Below are positions 8,972 through 16,919 of a DNA stretch of 64,000 bases, one piece after another. The notes under the pieces were generated by a model. That model had not been told where the DNA came from, did not search any database, and worked only from the letters and a program-made list of their open reading frames with translations. The stretch lies in NCBI RefSeq assembly GCF_020622265.1, contig NZ_JACNMQ010000001.1, positions 868,001 to 932,000 of the forward strand, in the 5' to 3' direction. The position numbers and the translations under genes are program-made. This DNA comes from Halomonas sp. M20 (GTDB lineage Bacteria > Pseudomonadota > Gammaproteobacteria > Pseudomonadales > Halomonadaceae). Within the stretch, counting starts at the first letter, position 1; each line of letters begins with the position of its first letter.

Positions 8972-9901
8972 TCACACGTTTTCATTATGCACTTTGTGAT
9001 GATCCTCCGGCGCCACATGCCAGGGTAGGCATGCGCGAGCACTACGCTCGAGCTCGGCAATTACCTGTGCACCAAGCAGCAAGATGACGGCGCCTATCTC
9101 CAGGCTCAGCAATACGACGATGAGCGTCGCAAGCGACCCGTAGATGACATTGACGAAAGAGATATTGGCGAAGTAGTAAACCAGAATGAAGCGAGTGATT
9201 TCCCATAGCAAGGCAGCGACGAACCCCCCGATTAGTGCGCGTGTGGGGGAGATGCGTACCACCGGCATGATCTTGTAGATGGCGCTGAACAATCCGAACA
9301 TGCCGACGAAACTGAGCAGGTTGAGCAATGCCTTGGAGACGAACGGAGAATGCAGTTCGAATCCGAAAAGCATGAGAAGCAGCTCATTGAAGGCGTTGGC
9401 GATGGCCACCAGCAAGGTCAGCGCCAGAAGCCCTGATCCCAGCATGATCATGAAGAAATAAGGCATCAGCACCGATACCCAGACACGTCGATGTGTAGGA
9501 ATGTTGGGTTGGTGAAAGATCAGGGAAATTGAATCCTCAATCATGCGAAAGGCGAAGGAGCTAAAGAACAGCAGTATCAGAGTGCCGACAATTCCCACCA
9601 CATCCCGCGACTCCAGCAGGGCGTTGACCGCATCGAGTAATATGTCAGCATGGGCTGGGGCTAGATGTCCTGCCTGTATTGCAATGATGCCCAGCAGACG
9701 CTGTTCATCGACGACATGCGTCAACAGCACCGAGAGCACGGCAAACAAGGGTATGGCCGAAAGCAGTATATTGTAACCCACCCCCCCCGCAAGCAGAATG
9801 CCCCGGTTCTTGAAGAAGGCTGCCAGCACACGCAGAGAGAAGCGATACAGCTTCGGTGCGATCACGATCACGTGTTCCTTGCCGCGTTCTCGTTTACCCA
9901 T
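8972..9901 (-). CDS. YihY/BrkB-family inner-membrane protein
   Basis: A 309-residue protein with about six transmembrane helices. GGVGYNILLSAIPLFAVL near the start and the later LWEITRFILVYY plus YGSLATLIVVLL segments are characteristic of YihY (formerly called ribonuclease BN by mistake, also BrkB). The molecular function is not established. The start is placed at 9901 because GGGAGG lies at the right distance on the minus strand; a longer frame to 9964 lacks a ribosome site. The gene converges with the TerB-like gene. Confidence 0.88.
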   Translation of the reverse strand: MGKRERGKEHVIVIAPKLYRFSLRVLAAFFKNRGILLAGGVGYNILLSAIPLFAVLSVLLTHVVDEQRLLGIIAIQAGHLAPAHADILLDAVNALLESRDVVGIVGTLILLFFSSFAFRMIEDSISLIFHQPNIPTHRRVWVSVLMPYFFMIMLGSGLLALTLLVAIANAFNELLLMLFGFELHSPFVSKALLNLLSFVGMFGLFSAIYKIMPVVRISPTRALIGGFVAALLWEITRFILVYYFANISFVNVIYGSLATLIVVLLSLEIGAVILLLGAQVIAELERSARACLPWHVAPEDHHKVHNENV

Positions 9902-10168
9902 GAGCCTCCCTGATATTCGTTCGTCCATCCATTGCAATGTGCAGGCTTTCCTGAGCATAGCCATTGGCTAAGGCCTTCACACGCACCGAGCCGTAGGTAA
10001 TCTTACTTAATATCCCTGGGTGCGGCATTAAAACGACCTCAACAAATGCTGTCTTGATTCAAGGTTGCGGTTCGATTTGCCGTTATAGAGTTGGCAAGCG
10101 TCCGAAAGGATGAATTTCACGTATTGCTGCTTCAAGGAATCGCAGTACGCCATCAATGGAATAGATCG

Positions 10169-12262
10169 ATGACCGACGCCTATACCGGCTATGCTCCGAC
10201 CCTGGTCGCACTTACTCTGCTGGTTGCCGTCATGGCATCGCTGGCAGGGTTTTGTTTGGCGCCTCGAGTACACGTAAGCCAAGGACTCTCTCATAGGTTA
10301 TGGTGGGCCGGTGGCTCTCTAGTGATGGGACTCGGTATATGGTCGACGCACTTCATCGGTAGCCGTGCCACATCGGTCATGGCGGACCTACCCCGGGATC
10401 TGTTGCCGACACTGATTTCGTTGCTATTCGGAGTGTTGACCTCGGCGCTCGCCCTGGCCATTGTCCGGACACGCCGGCTCAGCGTATGTAAGCTGGCACT
10501 TGGTGGAAGCGTCATGGGTGCCGGTATTGCCCTTATGCATTATGTCGGCATCAGTGCCCTGGATAATAGCGGTCCGACGTCCTACGATCCGCTGCTGTTC
10601 ATGCTCTCTATCGTCATTGCCGTGAGCGGTTCCATGGGTGCGTTGTGGTTAAGCTTTCGCTTAAGGCCGGAGGAGGGCAAAAAGATCACGCTATGGAAAA
10701 CCTGCTCGGGGGCCTTGGTCATGGGCATGGTCATTTCAGGCATGGTTTACACTGCAATTGCCGCGGTGGAATTTCCCCAGCAGGGTGCTGCACTTCAGAT
10801 CGGTTCTACGGTGCCGGATCGGCTGGCGTTCACGATTGCCTTCGTTGCCATCGGCATCATGCTTATCGTGCTGATGCTGTCGATTTACGATGCGCATCTG
10901 GCTTCTAGCAATGCGCGCCTGGCAGCATCGTTACGTAAGGCCAATTTCGAATTGAAAGCCCTGGTTTCTTGCGACCCGCTCACTCGGCTTCCTAATCGTT
11001 TGTTGCTTGAAGAGCGCCTCGATACCTTATTGGCCCGAGGGGGAAGTGGGCCGGGAAAAGAGTTCGCCGTTTTCTTCGTCGATCTCGATCGATTCAAGAC
11101 CATCAACGACTCTCTGGGTCATCATATTGGTGATGAGCTGATTCAGCAGGTTGCCTCACGGTTGAAAGTGGCAGTACGCAATTCGGATATGCTTGCCCGA
11201 GTAGGCGGTGATGAATTTATGATCGTCAGTGCCGAAAACACCGACAGAGCGAGCAGTGCCACGATCGCCAAGCGGATCGTGAGTTCCTTGAGCAAGGCCT
11301 TTCAAATTGACGGCAACCTGATACGTATTACCACCAGTGTCGGGATCAGTCGTTATCCTGTAGATGGCGCCGACAAACATGCGCTGATGATTCATGCAGA
11401 CGCGGCCATGTATATCGCCAAGGATGCCGGTCGCAACACGTTCAAGTTCTTCGAACCCGGAATGAATACGATTACCGAGAAACGGGCGCGCCTTGAAAGT
11501 CGTTTGCGCGACGCCATTGACAATGATGCCTTGAGCCTGGCCTATCAGCCCAAGGTCAACGTGGTGACTGGTGAGATCACGGGAGTAGAAGCCCTGCTGA
11601 GATGGCACGATGCGGAGCTCGGTCACGTGACGCCGGATGAGGTCATTCCTGTAGCTGAGGAGACCGGATTGATTCTGCAGATCGGGGAATGGGTATTGAA
11701 AACCGCCTGTCAGCAGTCGATGGATTGGCATGCCCAAGGCTATCCGTTACTCAAGATGGCGGTCAATCTTTCCGCTATCCAGCTCAACAATCGGAATTTC
11801 ATGGAAGTGGTCAGGCGAGTATTGAGCCAGACACAGTTGCCAGCCCATTATCTCGAACTGGAGCTCACGGAGAGCGCGATCATGCAGAATCCCGATCGCG
11901 CATCGATGATTCTGCGCCGCCTACGCAAGCTGGGTATCGCGCTTTCCATCGACGACTTCGGCACAGGCTACTCCAATCTGTCTCAGCTCAAGCGTTTTCC
12001 AATCAGCTGCCTGAAGATCGACCGCTCGTTCACCTCGGGCGTAAATTCCGATGCTCAGGATGCGGCCATCGTCAAAGCCGTCGTGGCGTTGGCCCATAGT
12101 CTGAACCTCGAGGTCGTTGCCGAAGGCATCGAAACACAGGAGCAGCTAGCGTTCATTCGCGAGATCAAGGGTCAGCAATACCAAGGCTATCTATGCAGCA
12201 AGGCGCTCTCCTCCGAAGAGTTTCAGGCCTTCCTGCGCGAGCGCTTCCCGGTAAACGCCTAG
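10169..12262 (+). CDS. MHYT-GGDEF-EAL c-di-GMP signalling protein
   Basis: A 697-residue membrane sensor with about seven N-terminal helices of the MHYT type, a diguanylate cyclase domain and a phosphodiesterase domain. The GGDEF motif is intact (RVGGDEFMI) and has an RNSD inhibitory site exactly five residues before it. The EAL domain keeps GVEALLRW, DDFGTGYSN, KIDRSF and VVAEGIE, so both activities are possible. The MHYT repeats are uneven: one reads STHFIGS, one is MHYVG, and the third is MVYTA without His. MHYT domains are proposed to bind copper and sense O2, CO or NO. The start is set where the first MHYT helix begins. Confidence 0.93.
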   Translation: MTDAYTGYAPTLVALTLLVAVMASLAGFCLAPRVHVSQGLSHRLWWAGGSLVMGLGIWSTHFIGSRATSVMADLPRDLLPTLISLLFGVLTSALALAIVRTRRLSVCKLALGGSVMGAGIALMHYVGISALDNSGPTSYDPLLFMLSIVIAVSGSMGALWLSFRLRPEEGKKITLWKTCSGALVMGMVISGMVYTAIAAVEFPQQGAALQIGSTVPDRLAFTIAFVAIGIMLIVLMLSIYDAHLASSNARLAASLRKANFELKALVSCDPLTRLPNRLLLEERLDTLLARGGSGPGKEFAVFFVDLDRFKTINDSLGHHIGDELIQQVASRLKVAVRNSDMLARVGGDEFMIVSAENTDRASSATIAKRIVSSLSKAFQIDGNLIRITTSVGISRYPVDGADKHALMIHADAAMYIAKDAGRNTFKFFEPGMNTITEKRARLESRLRDAIDNDALSLAYQPKVNVVTGEITGVEALLRWHDAELGHVTPDEVIPVAEETGLILQIGEWVLKTACQQSMDWHAQGYPLLKMAVNLSAIQLNNRNFMEVVRRVLSQTQLPAHYLELELTESAIMQNPDRASMILRRLRKLGIALSIDDFGTGYSNLSQLKRFPISCLKIDRSFTSGVNSDAQDAAIVKAVVALAHSLNLEVVAEGIETQEQLAFIREIKGQQYQGYLCSKALSSEEFQAFLRERFPVNA

Positions 12263-12276
12263 CCTTACATCCACAA

Positions 12277-12299
12277 GAGGCGCGTTGACATTGCGCCTC
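12277..12299 (+). other. hairpin after the c-di-GMP gene
   Basis: A 7-bp perfect stem (GAGGCGC with GCGCCTC) closes a 9-nt loop. No T tract follows, so it is not a classical terminator; it may protect the 3' end or act with Rho. Confidence 0.4.
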
Positions 12300-12428
12300 C
12301 CATTCCGGCATTTACATTTCCGCCTTGCAGTTTCCCCTATCACTCTTGAACTTCTATCCTCGAACGCTTATCGGGCACAATAAGTGTTCGTTCGCGCTTT
12401 CGCTTATACACACAGGAGTTCGACCATC

Positions 12429-13397
12429 ATGATCGTCAATTGCGTGGCTTATCGGGAAGGTCGCAAGCTTGGCGACATCAATACGTCCGAAATCGCCGAT
12501 TATGTCAATAAACCCGATTGTTTTGTCTGGGTAGCCCTGAGCGACCCTGAACCCCGGGAATTCGAGATATTTCAGGATGTCTTCGATCTACATGAGCTGG
12601 CGATAGAAGACGCCTTGCACGGCCAACAACGGCCCAAAGTGGAAGAGTATGGCGCTGCCCTGTTCGTGTTCATGCGTGTGCTCGATATCGAGGAAGACGA
12701 GATACGCGAAGGCGAGGTGGCTGTCTTTGCTGGGCCCAACTATGTCCTTTCGGTTCGCAAACACACCCAGCAAGGGTTTGCCGAAGTGCGCAGCCGCTGC
12801 GAACGGGAGCCGGATCTACTCGAGCAAGGGCCTTCCTTCGTGCTCTATGCCTTGATGGATGCCATTGTCGATCGTTATTTTCCGATGGCCGAGGCGTTTG
12901 AAGAGGAGCTCGAAACCATCGAGGAGCAGATTTTCACCAAGGATGCCGCTGCCCGAACCAACATCGAGCGACTCTATCAACTCAAGCGCAAGGTCATGAC
13001 GCTCAAGCATGCGGTGACTCCTTTGGCAGAGGCCACGGTGCATCTGTTCGGCGGGCGCGTACCGGTGCTTTGCGCCAATACCCAGGAATACTATCGCGAC
13101 GTCTACGACCATTTACATCGTATCGAAATGGCTGTAGACACAATACGAGAGACTATTATTACGGCTATTCAGGTCAACCTTTCCGTGGTCGCCATCGATG
13201 AAGGCGAGGTACATAAGGCGTTGGCTGCCTGGGCCGCCATATTCGCCATGGCGACCATACTGGCAGGCATCTGGGGCATGAACTTCGAGCACATGCCGGA
13301 GCTCGATTGGAAATTGGGCTATCCTCTAGCACTAGGGTTGATGGGGGTTGCCTGTGGCGGACTGTATTACCGTTTTCGCAAGGCAGGCTGGTTGTGA
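12429..13397 (+). CDS. CorA-family divalent metal transporter
   Basis: A 322-residue protein with a large cytosolic N-terminal domain, a long stalk helix rich in Glu and Lys, and two C-terminal transmembrane helices. The pore signature GMN is present in WGMNFEHMPELDW between the two helices. CorA channels carry Mg2+ (also Co2+, Ni2+) as pentamers; ZntB relatives carry Zn2+ and often have GIN instead. The GMN and the EHMPELDW loop favour a CorA Mg2+/Co2+ role. AGGAG lies 10 nt before the chosen ATG; an upstream start at 12384 would add 15 unlikely residues. Confidence 0.92.
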   Translation: MIVNCVAYREGRKLGDINTSEIADYVNKPDCFVWVALSDPEPREFEIFQDVFDLHELAIEDALHGQQRPKVEEYGAALFVFMRVLDIEEDEIREGEVAVFAGPNYVLSVRKHTQQGFAEVRSRCEREPDLLEQGPSFVLYALMDAIVDRYFPMAEAFEEELETIEEQIFTKDAAARTNIERLYQLKRKVMTLKHAVTPLAEATVHLFGGRVPVLCANTQEYYRDVYDHLHRIEMAVDTIRETIITAIQVNLSVVAIDEGEVHKALAAWAAIFAMATILAGIWGMNFEHMPELDWKLGYPLALGLMGVACGGLYYRFRKAGWL

Positions 13398-13520
13398 CAG
13401 CCATGTTCGATGAGTGAAATCACACCGTCATGCCAAGCGAAAATCTGATGTAGGCTGTATGCTCGACAGAGTAGTAATGCTTCATGGTCAGTATGTGACA
13501 GAACAAGGGAGAAAAAACTC

Positions 13521-15263
13521 ATGGCAGAATCGTCTGACAAGCCCGGTAACAATACGGATAAGCCAGGGAAGACCATCAAGGATAAAGAGTCCGACAAGAC
13601 CGCTGCTGGGCCGAATGACAAGCCGGCTGGAGCGGGTAAAAGCACCAGCGACTCCGGTACCACCAAGGTCGGAACCGACAAGACCGGCGGCACTGATAAG
13701 TCGACCAGTAGCTCGGCCAATAGCGCGAGTAGTAACGAGTCCGGTAAAAGCACGGCCGGCACGCACAGCGATGCAAAGGCTGATGCACAAAGGGGTGCAG
13801 CCGAGGCAGCGGCCATTGCCAAGGGCAGTGGTGGATCCGACAAGGACTCAACCGCATCCGGCAAGGGTCCCTCTTCGAATGACAAGAGCTCTGCCCCGGC
13901 AGATAAAGGATCCAGTAGTACAGGCAGCACCAGTGCTGCAAGCGGAGCTAGTAAAGATACCGGCAGCCCCGGCGGTAAAGGAGCAACCGCTTCACAGCAA
14001 GGCGCCAGTAGCGGGAGCAACACTACAGGCTCAGGCACCAGCGGTTCGAGTGCTGGTACAAGCGGTTCAAGCTCCAGTACCAGCGCAACCAGCGCAAGCG
14101 GAGCCAAAGTGACTTCCGGAGGTTCCAGAACCACTGCCGGCGGGTCCGGTGGAAGCGGTGGCGGCGGTAGCGGTATGGGCGGAGGCAGCGCAGGCGGACC
14201 TTTCAAGGACAATCGGGTTCGCGCCGTCGTTATCGTGGCAGTAATTGCCATTATCGTTGCTATCTTTATTGCCTCCAACGCAAGCAGTCAGCGAGAGCAG
14301 TGGAGCAATGAGCGTAATGCGTACGAAGAACGGATTACGACCCTTGTGAGTGACAACGATGCGCTTCAGGAGCGAAATTCCGCCTTTGAAGAAGCGTATT
14401 CCAGCGTCGAATCAGCAGAGAAGCAAAAGCAGGCGCTGGAAGAACAGATTGCCCAGGCTCAGGAGCAGCAATCTCAACTGCAATCGAAGATCGAGCAGCT
14501 CAAGCAGCAGGAAAAGGAGCAAGAGCAGCAGACTCAGGAGGTCTCTGCCAATCTCAAGTCCGTGCAGGACAAGACGGAACAGGCTCAGTCCCGACTCGAT
14601 GACATTACCCAGCAGCGCAAGTCCGTTCAGGAAGAGCTCGACTCCATTCAGTCCGAGTTGAAAAAGGCGCAAGACGAGATTGCCAAGGCCGAAGGTCGCA
14701 ATGCTGAACTCGAAGAGAAGATCAGCAGTCGTAATGATCGGCTCGATGATCTGAATGAGCAAATCAAGGATAGCGAGTCAGAGCTGGCTGATGCACAGGG
14801 GCAAACCGCCACTGCCAAGGAAAACCTCGAGCAGGTTCAGAAATCCCTTGAGGATCTCCAGAAACGCCAGCAGTCACTGAAGTCGGAAGTTGATTCTGCC
14901 CAGTCACGTTTCGATGATCTGCAGTCGCAGATTCAGTCTCGTAGCCAGCGTCTGAATGAGCTGCAAGTACTCATTACCAACGTGCAGCAGCAGATGTCAC
15001 GCATCGAGGATATGAAGTCGTCCTTGTCCGACTTGTCACAGAGCGTCGAATCCGCGCAGCAAAAGGCAAACAGTGGCCAGCAAGGCGATCAGCAGAGTGA
15101 TCAGCAAGGCAACAAGCAAAACAGCGATGGCCAGTCCTCGAAGAATCAATCGGACAGTCAAAAGCAACAGCAGCAAAAAAAGGAGCAGGAGCAGGAGCGG
15201 CTGCGTCCACCCAATGAGGAAAAGCAAGATCAACAACAGCAGTCATCAAGCGAGCAGCAGTAA
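13521..15263 (+). CDS. low-complexity, single-TM, coiled-coil protein of unknown function
   Basis: I do not recognise the family of this 580-residue protein. It has three parts: residues 1-230, almost entirely Ser, Gly, Thr, Ala, Lys and Asp, predicted disordered; one transmembrane helix at about 234-252; then a long coiled coil at about 260-505 with repeating QEE/LQSK-type heptads, ending in a Gln/Ser-rich tail (505-580). There are no cysteines. No cleavable signal is seen, so the disordered arm is probably cytosolic and the coil periplasmic, or the reverse. GGGAG precedes the ATG and a strong terminator follows. Antisense and +1 frames over the low-complexity part are open only because of its composition. 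It lies behind corA but is probably transcribed alone. Confidence 0.8.
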   Translation: MAESSDKPGNNTDKPGKTIKDKESDKTAAGPNDKPAGAGKSTSDSGTTKVGTDKTGGTDKSTSSSANSASSNESGKSTAGTHSDAKADAQRGAAEAAAIAKGSGGSDKDSTASGKGPSSNDKSSAPADKGSSSTGSTSAASGASKDTGSPGGKGATASQQGASSGSNTTGSGTSGSSAGTSGSSSSTSATSASGAKVTSGGSRTTAGGSGGSGGGGSGMGGGSAGGPFKDNRVRAVVIVAVIAIIVAIFIASNASSQREQWSNERNAYEERITTLVSDNDALQERNSAFEEAYSSVESAEKQKQALEEQIAQAQEQQSQLQSKIEQLKQQEKEQEQQTQEVSANLKSVQDKTEQAQSRLDDITQQRKSVQEELDSIQSELKKAQDEIAKAEGRNAELEEKISSRNDRLDDLNEQIKDSESELADAQGQTATAKENLEQVQKSLEDLQKRQQSLKSEVDSAQSRFDDLQSQIQSRSQRLNELQVLITNVQQQMSRIEDMKSSLSDLSQSVESAQQKANSGQQGDQQSDQQGNKQNSDGQSSKNQSDSQKQQQQKKEQEQERLRPPNEEKQDQQQQSSSEQQ

Positions 15264-15320
15264 AGCGCTAGTGAGACTGCAAGCGTGAGTCGGCGATAGC
15301 CGACTAACGCGACCCTCAAG

Positions 15321-15356
15321 AAACCGACCGGTCTTAGCGCCGGTCGGTTTTTTTTA
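15321..15356 (+). terminator. Rho-independent terminator after the coiled-coil gene
   Basis: An 11-bp stem (AAACCGACCGG with CCGGTCGGTTT) closes an 8-nt loop and is followed by T residues. Confidence 0.92.
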
Positions 15357-15386
15357 TGTATACGATTTACCAAGCACGCCTCTCCC

Positions 15387-15426
15387 ATTGATATGCATGA
15401 CATCAATCAATATTGATTTCGGTCAA
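15387..15426 (+). promoter_or_regulatory. FNR/Anr-like sites upstream of torECAD
   Basis: TTGATTTCGGTCAA at 15413-15426 matches the FNR/Anr consensus TTGAT-N4-ATCAA with one mismatch. Just upstream, ATTGAT and ATCAAT are arranged as an inverted repeat with a 9-nt centre (15387-15407). Control by oxygen is expected for TMAO respiration. No TorR boxes of the E. coli type were seen and no torR or torS gene is in the window. Confidence 0.6.
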
Positions 15427-15521
15427 CACGCAAATCAGTGAGCACATTAAAATAGTCTAAAAAAGAAAATGTGTACAAACTGATATTAAAAACGTCATTG
15501 CGATTATTCAGGGACAGCATC

Positions 15522-15692
15522 ATGCAAAAAGAAACCACGACCCCCCAGTCTTCCAAGAGGCGAGAATGGATAGCCATGCTATTTGTCGTTTTCGTCTTCT
15601 TCCCCATCTTGAGCGTCATGGTCGTCGGTGGCTATGGCTTTGCCGTCTGGATATTCCAGATGTTCTTCGGCCCTCCCGGACACAACTTCTGA
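15522..15692 (+). CDS. torE: TorE/NapE-family small membrane protein
   Basis: A 56-residue protein with a basic N-terminus (SSKRREW) and one transmembrane helix, then the family signature GGYGFAVWIFQMFFGPPG. TorE and NapE accompany periplasmic TMAO and nitrate reductases; their exact job is unclear. The neighbouring torC and torA decide the Tor name. The ATG at 15522 follows a GGGA; an upstream in-frame start at 15471 would add an unlikely leader. It opens the torECAD operon. Confidence 0.9.
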   Translation: MQKETTTPQSSKRREWIAMLFVVFVFFPILSVMVVGGYGFAVWIFQMFFGPPGHNF

Positions 15693-15726
15693 ACGCTACC
15701 GACAGGCTTTTTGAACGAGGTCCGAC

Positions 15727-16908
15727 ATGGGCAAATTAATGAAGAATCTTTGGCGTGTATTGAAGCGCCCGCCGGTGCATATCGGCCTGGGCGTCATCGT
15801 GTTATTCAGCTTCATCGGCGGGATCGTCTTCTGGGGCGGTTTCAATACGGCCCTGGAAGTGACCAATACCGAGGAGTTCTGCGTCAGCTGTCACGAGATG
15901 GGCGATAACGTCTATCAGGAGCTGCAAACCACCGTGCACTGGGAAAACCGTACCGGCGTACGTGCCACCTGCCCGGATTGTCATGTGCCGCACAACTGGA
16001 CGGACAAGATCGCGCGCAAGATGCAGGCCAGCAAGGAGGTCTGGGGCGCCATCTTCGGGACCATCGATACCCGAGAGAAATTTCTCGACAAGCGCCTGGA
16101 GCTTGCCCAACACGAATGGGAGCGCTTTTCCGCCAACAAGTCCCTGGAGTGTCGTAATTGCCACGACTACGACAGCATGGACTGGGATGCGATGTCCGAC
16201 GAGGCTGCGCGTTTCATGAAGCGCGCCGCGGAAAAGAATCAGAGCTGCCTGGATTGCCACAAAGGCATCGCCCACGAATTGCCCAAGCAGATGAACTTCA
16301 AGAACCCCATGCTGGCCAGGCTCGAACAGCAGGCTCAAGGCGTGGGCCTCGACGAAGGTGAAACCTATTACACCGTCAAGCCAGTCACACTCTATGTGGA
16401 CGAGGCGCTGACCGAACGCGCCGGTGTACTCGAATCCGCCAGCGAGGTGACGATCCTCGAAGCTCAAGGCGACAAGTTCAAGCTCGCGATCGACGAGTGG
16501 CGCAAGGCCAAGGGCTTCGGTCGTGTGCTCTACGAGGACTTCGGTCAGAACATCACCAGCGCGGTGCTCGAGAAGGAAACGGCCCAGAACGAGGCATTGT
16601 TCACCAGCGGCGAAGAGAAAATCGATGACCTGACCGGGTTGCCCTGGGTCAAGGTCGAGGCGCAGTTCTGGACCGACACCAAGGCGTTCCTCTCCTCCCG
16701 GGATGAGCTCTGGAACTACGCCAGCGAAACCTACGGTGCCAGCTGCAGCATCTGCCATACCGAACCGGCGCCAGCGCACTTCGATACCAATACCTGGCCG
16801 GCAATGTTCGCGGGCATGGTGGGCTTCACCAACATGGATGCCCAGACCCAGGACCTGGTACTGAAGTATCTGCAGAAGCACTCATCCGATTACGCTGGCG
16901 AGCATTGA
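15727..16908 (+). CDS. torC: pentaheme c-type cytochrome TorC
   Basis: A 393-residue quinol-oxidising cytochrome of the NapC/NirT family. It has one N-terminal membrane anchor (about 17-40) and five CxxCH heme sites: CVSCH, CPDCH, CRNCH, CLDCH and a C-terminal CSICH. The fifth heme and extra C-terminal domain distinguish TorC from tetraheme NapC; E. coli TorC has 390 residues. It passes electrons from menaquinol to periplasmic TorA. GAGG precedes the ATG. The stop lies 11 bp before the torA start. Confidence 0.96.
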   Translation: MGKLMKNLWRVLKRPPVHIGLGVIVLFSFIGGIVFWGGFNTALEVTNTEEFCVSCHEMGDNVYQELQTTVHWENRTGVRATCPDCHVPHNWTDKIARKMQASKEVWGAIFGTIDTREKFLDKRLELAQHEWERFSANKSLECRNCHDYDSMDWDAMSDEAARFMKRAAEKNQSCLDCHKGIAHELPKQMNFKNPMLARLEQQAQGVGLDEGETYYTVKPVTLYVDEALTERAGVLESASEVTILEAQGDKFKLAIDEWRKAKGFGRVLYEDFGQNITSAVLEKETAQNEALFTSGEEKIDDLTGLPWVKVEAQFWTDTKAFLSSRDELWNYASETYGASCSICHTEPAPAHFDTNTWPAMFAGMVGFTNMDAQTQDLVLKYLQKHSSDYAGEH

Positions 16909-16919
16909 GGCAAAGAGAT

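Noticed and set aside
13600-14170. Repetitive-looking sequence that might suggest a CRISPR or tandem repeat
   Set aside because: It is degenerate coding sequence for a low-complexity segment; no unit of fixed length with spacers is present.
13367-14278. 303-codon antisense frame and a 232-codon +1 frame (13414-14112) over the start of the coiled-coil gene
   Set aside because: They are open because Ser/Gly/Thr-rich codons lack stop complements in other frames; their products are Pro/Leu- or Arg/Pro/Val-rich strings without a fold, and they lack ribosome sites.
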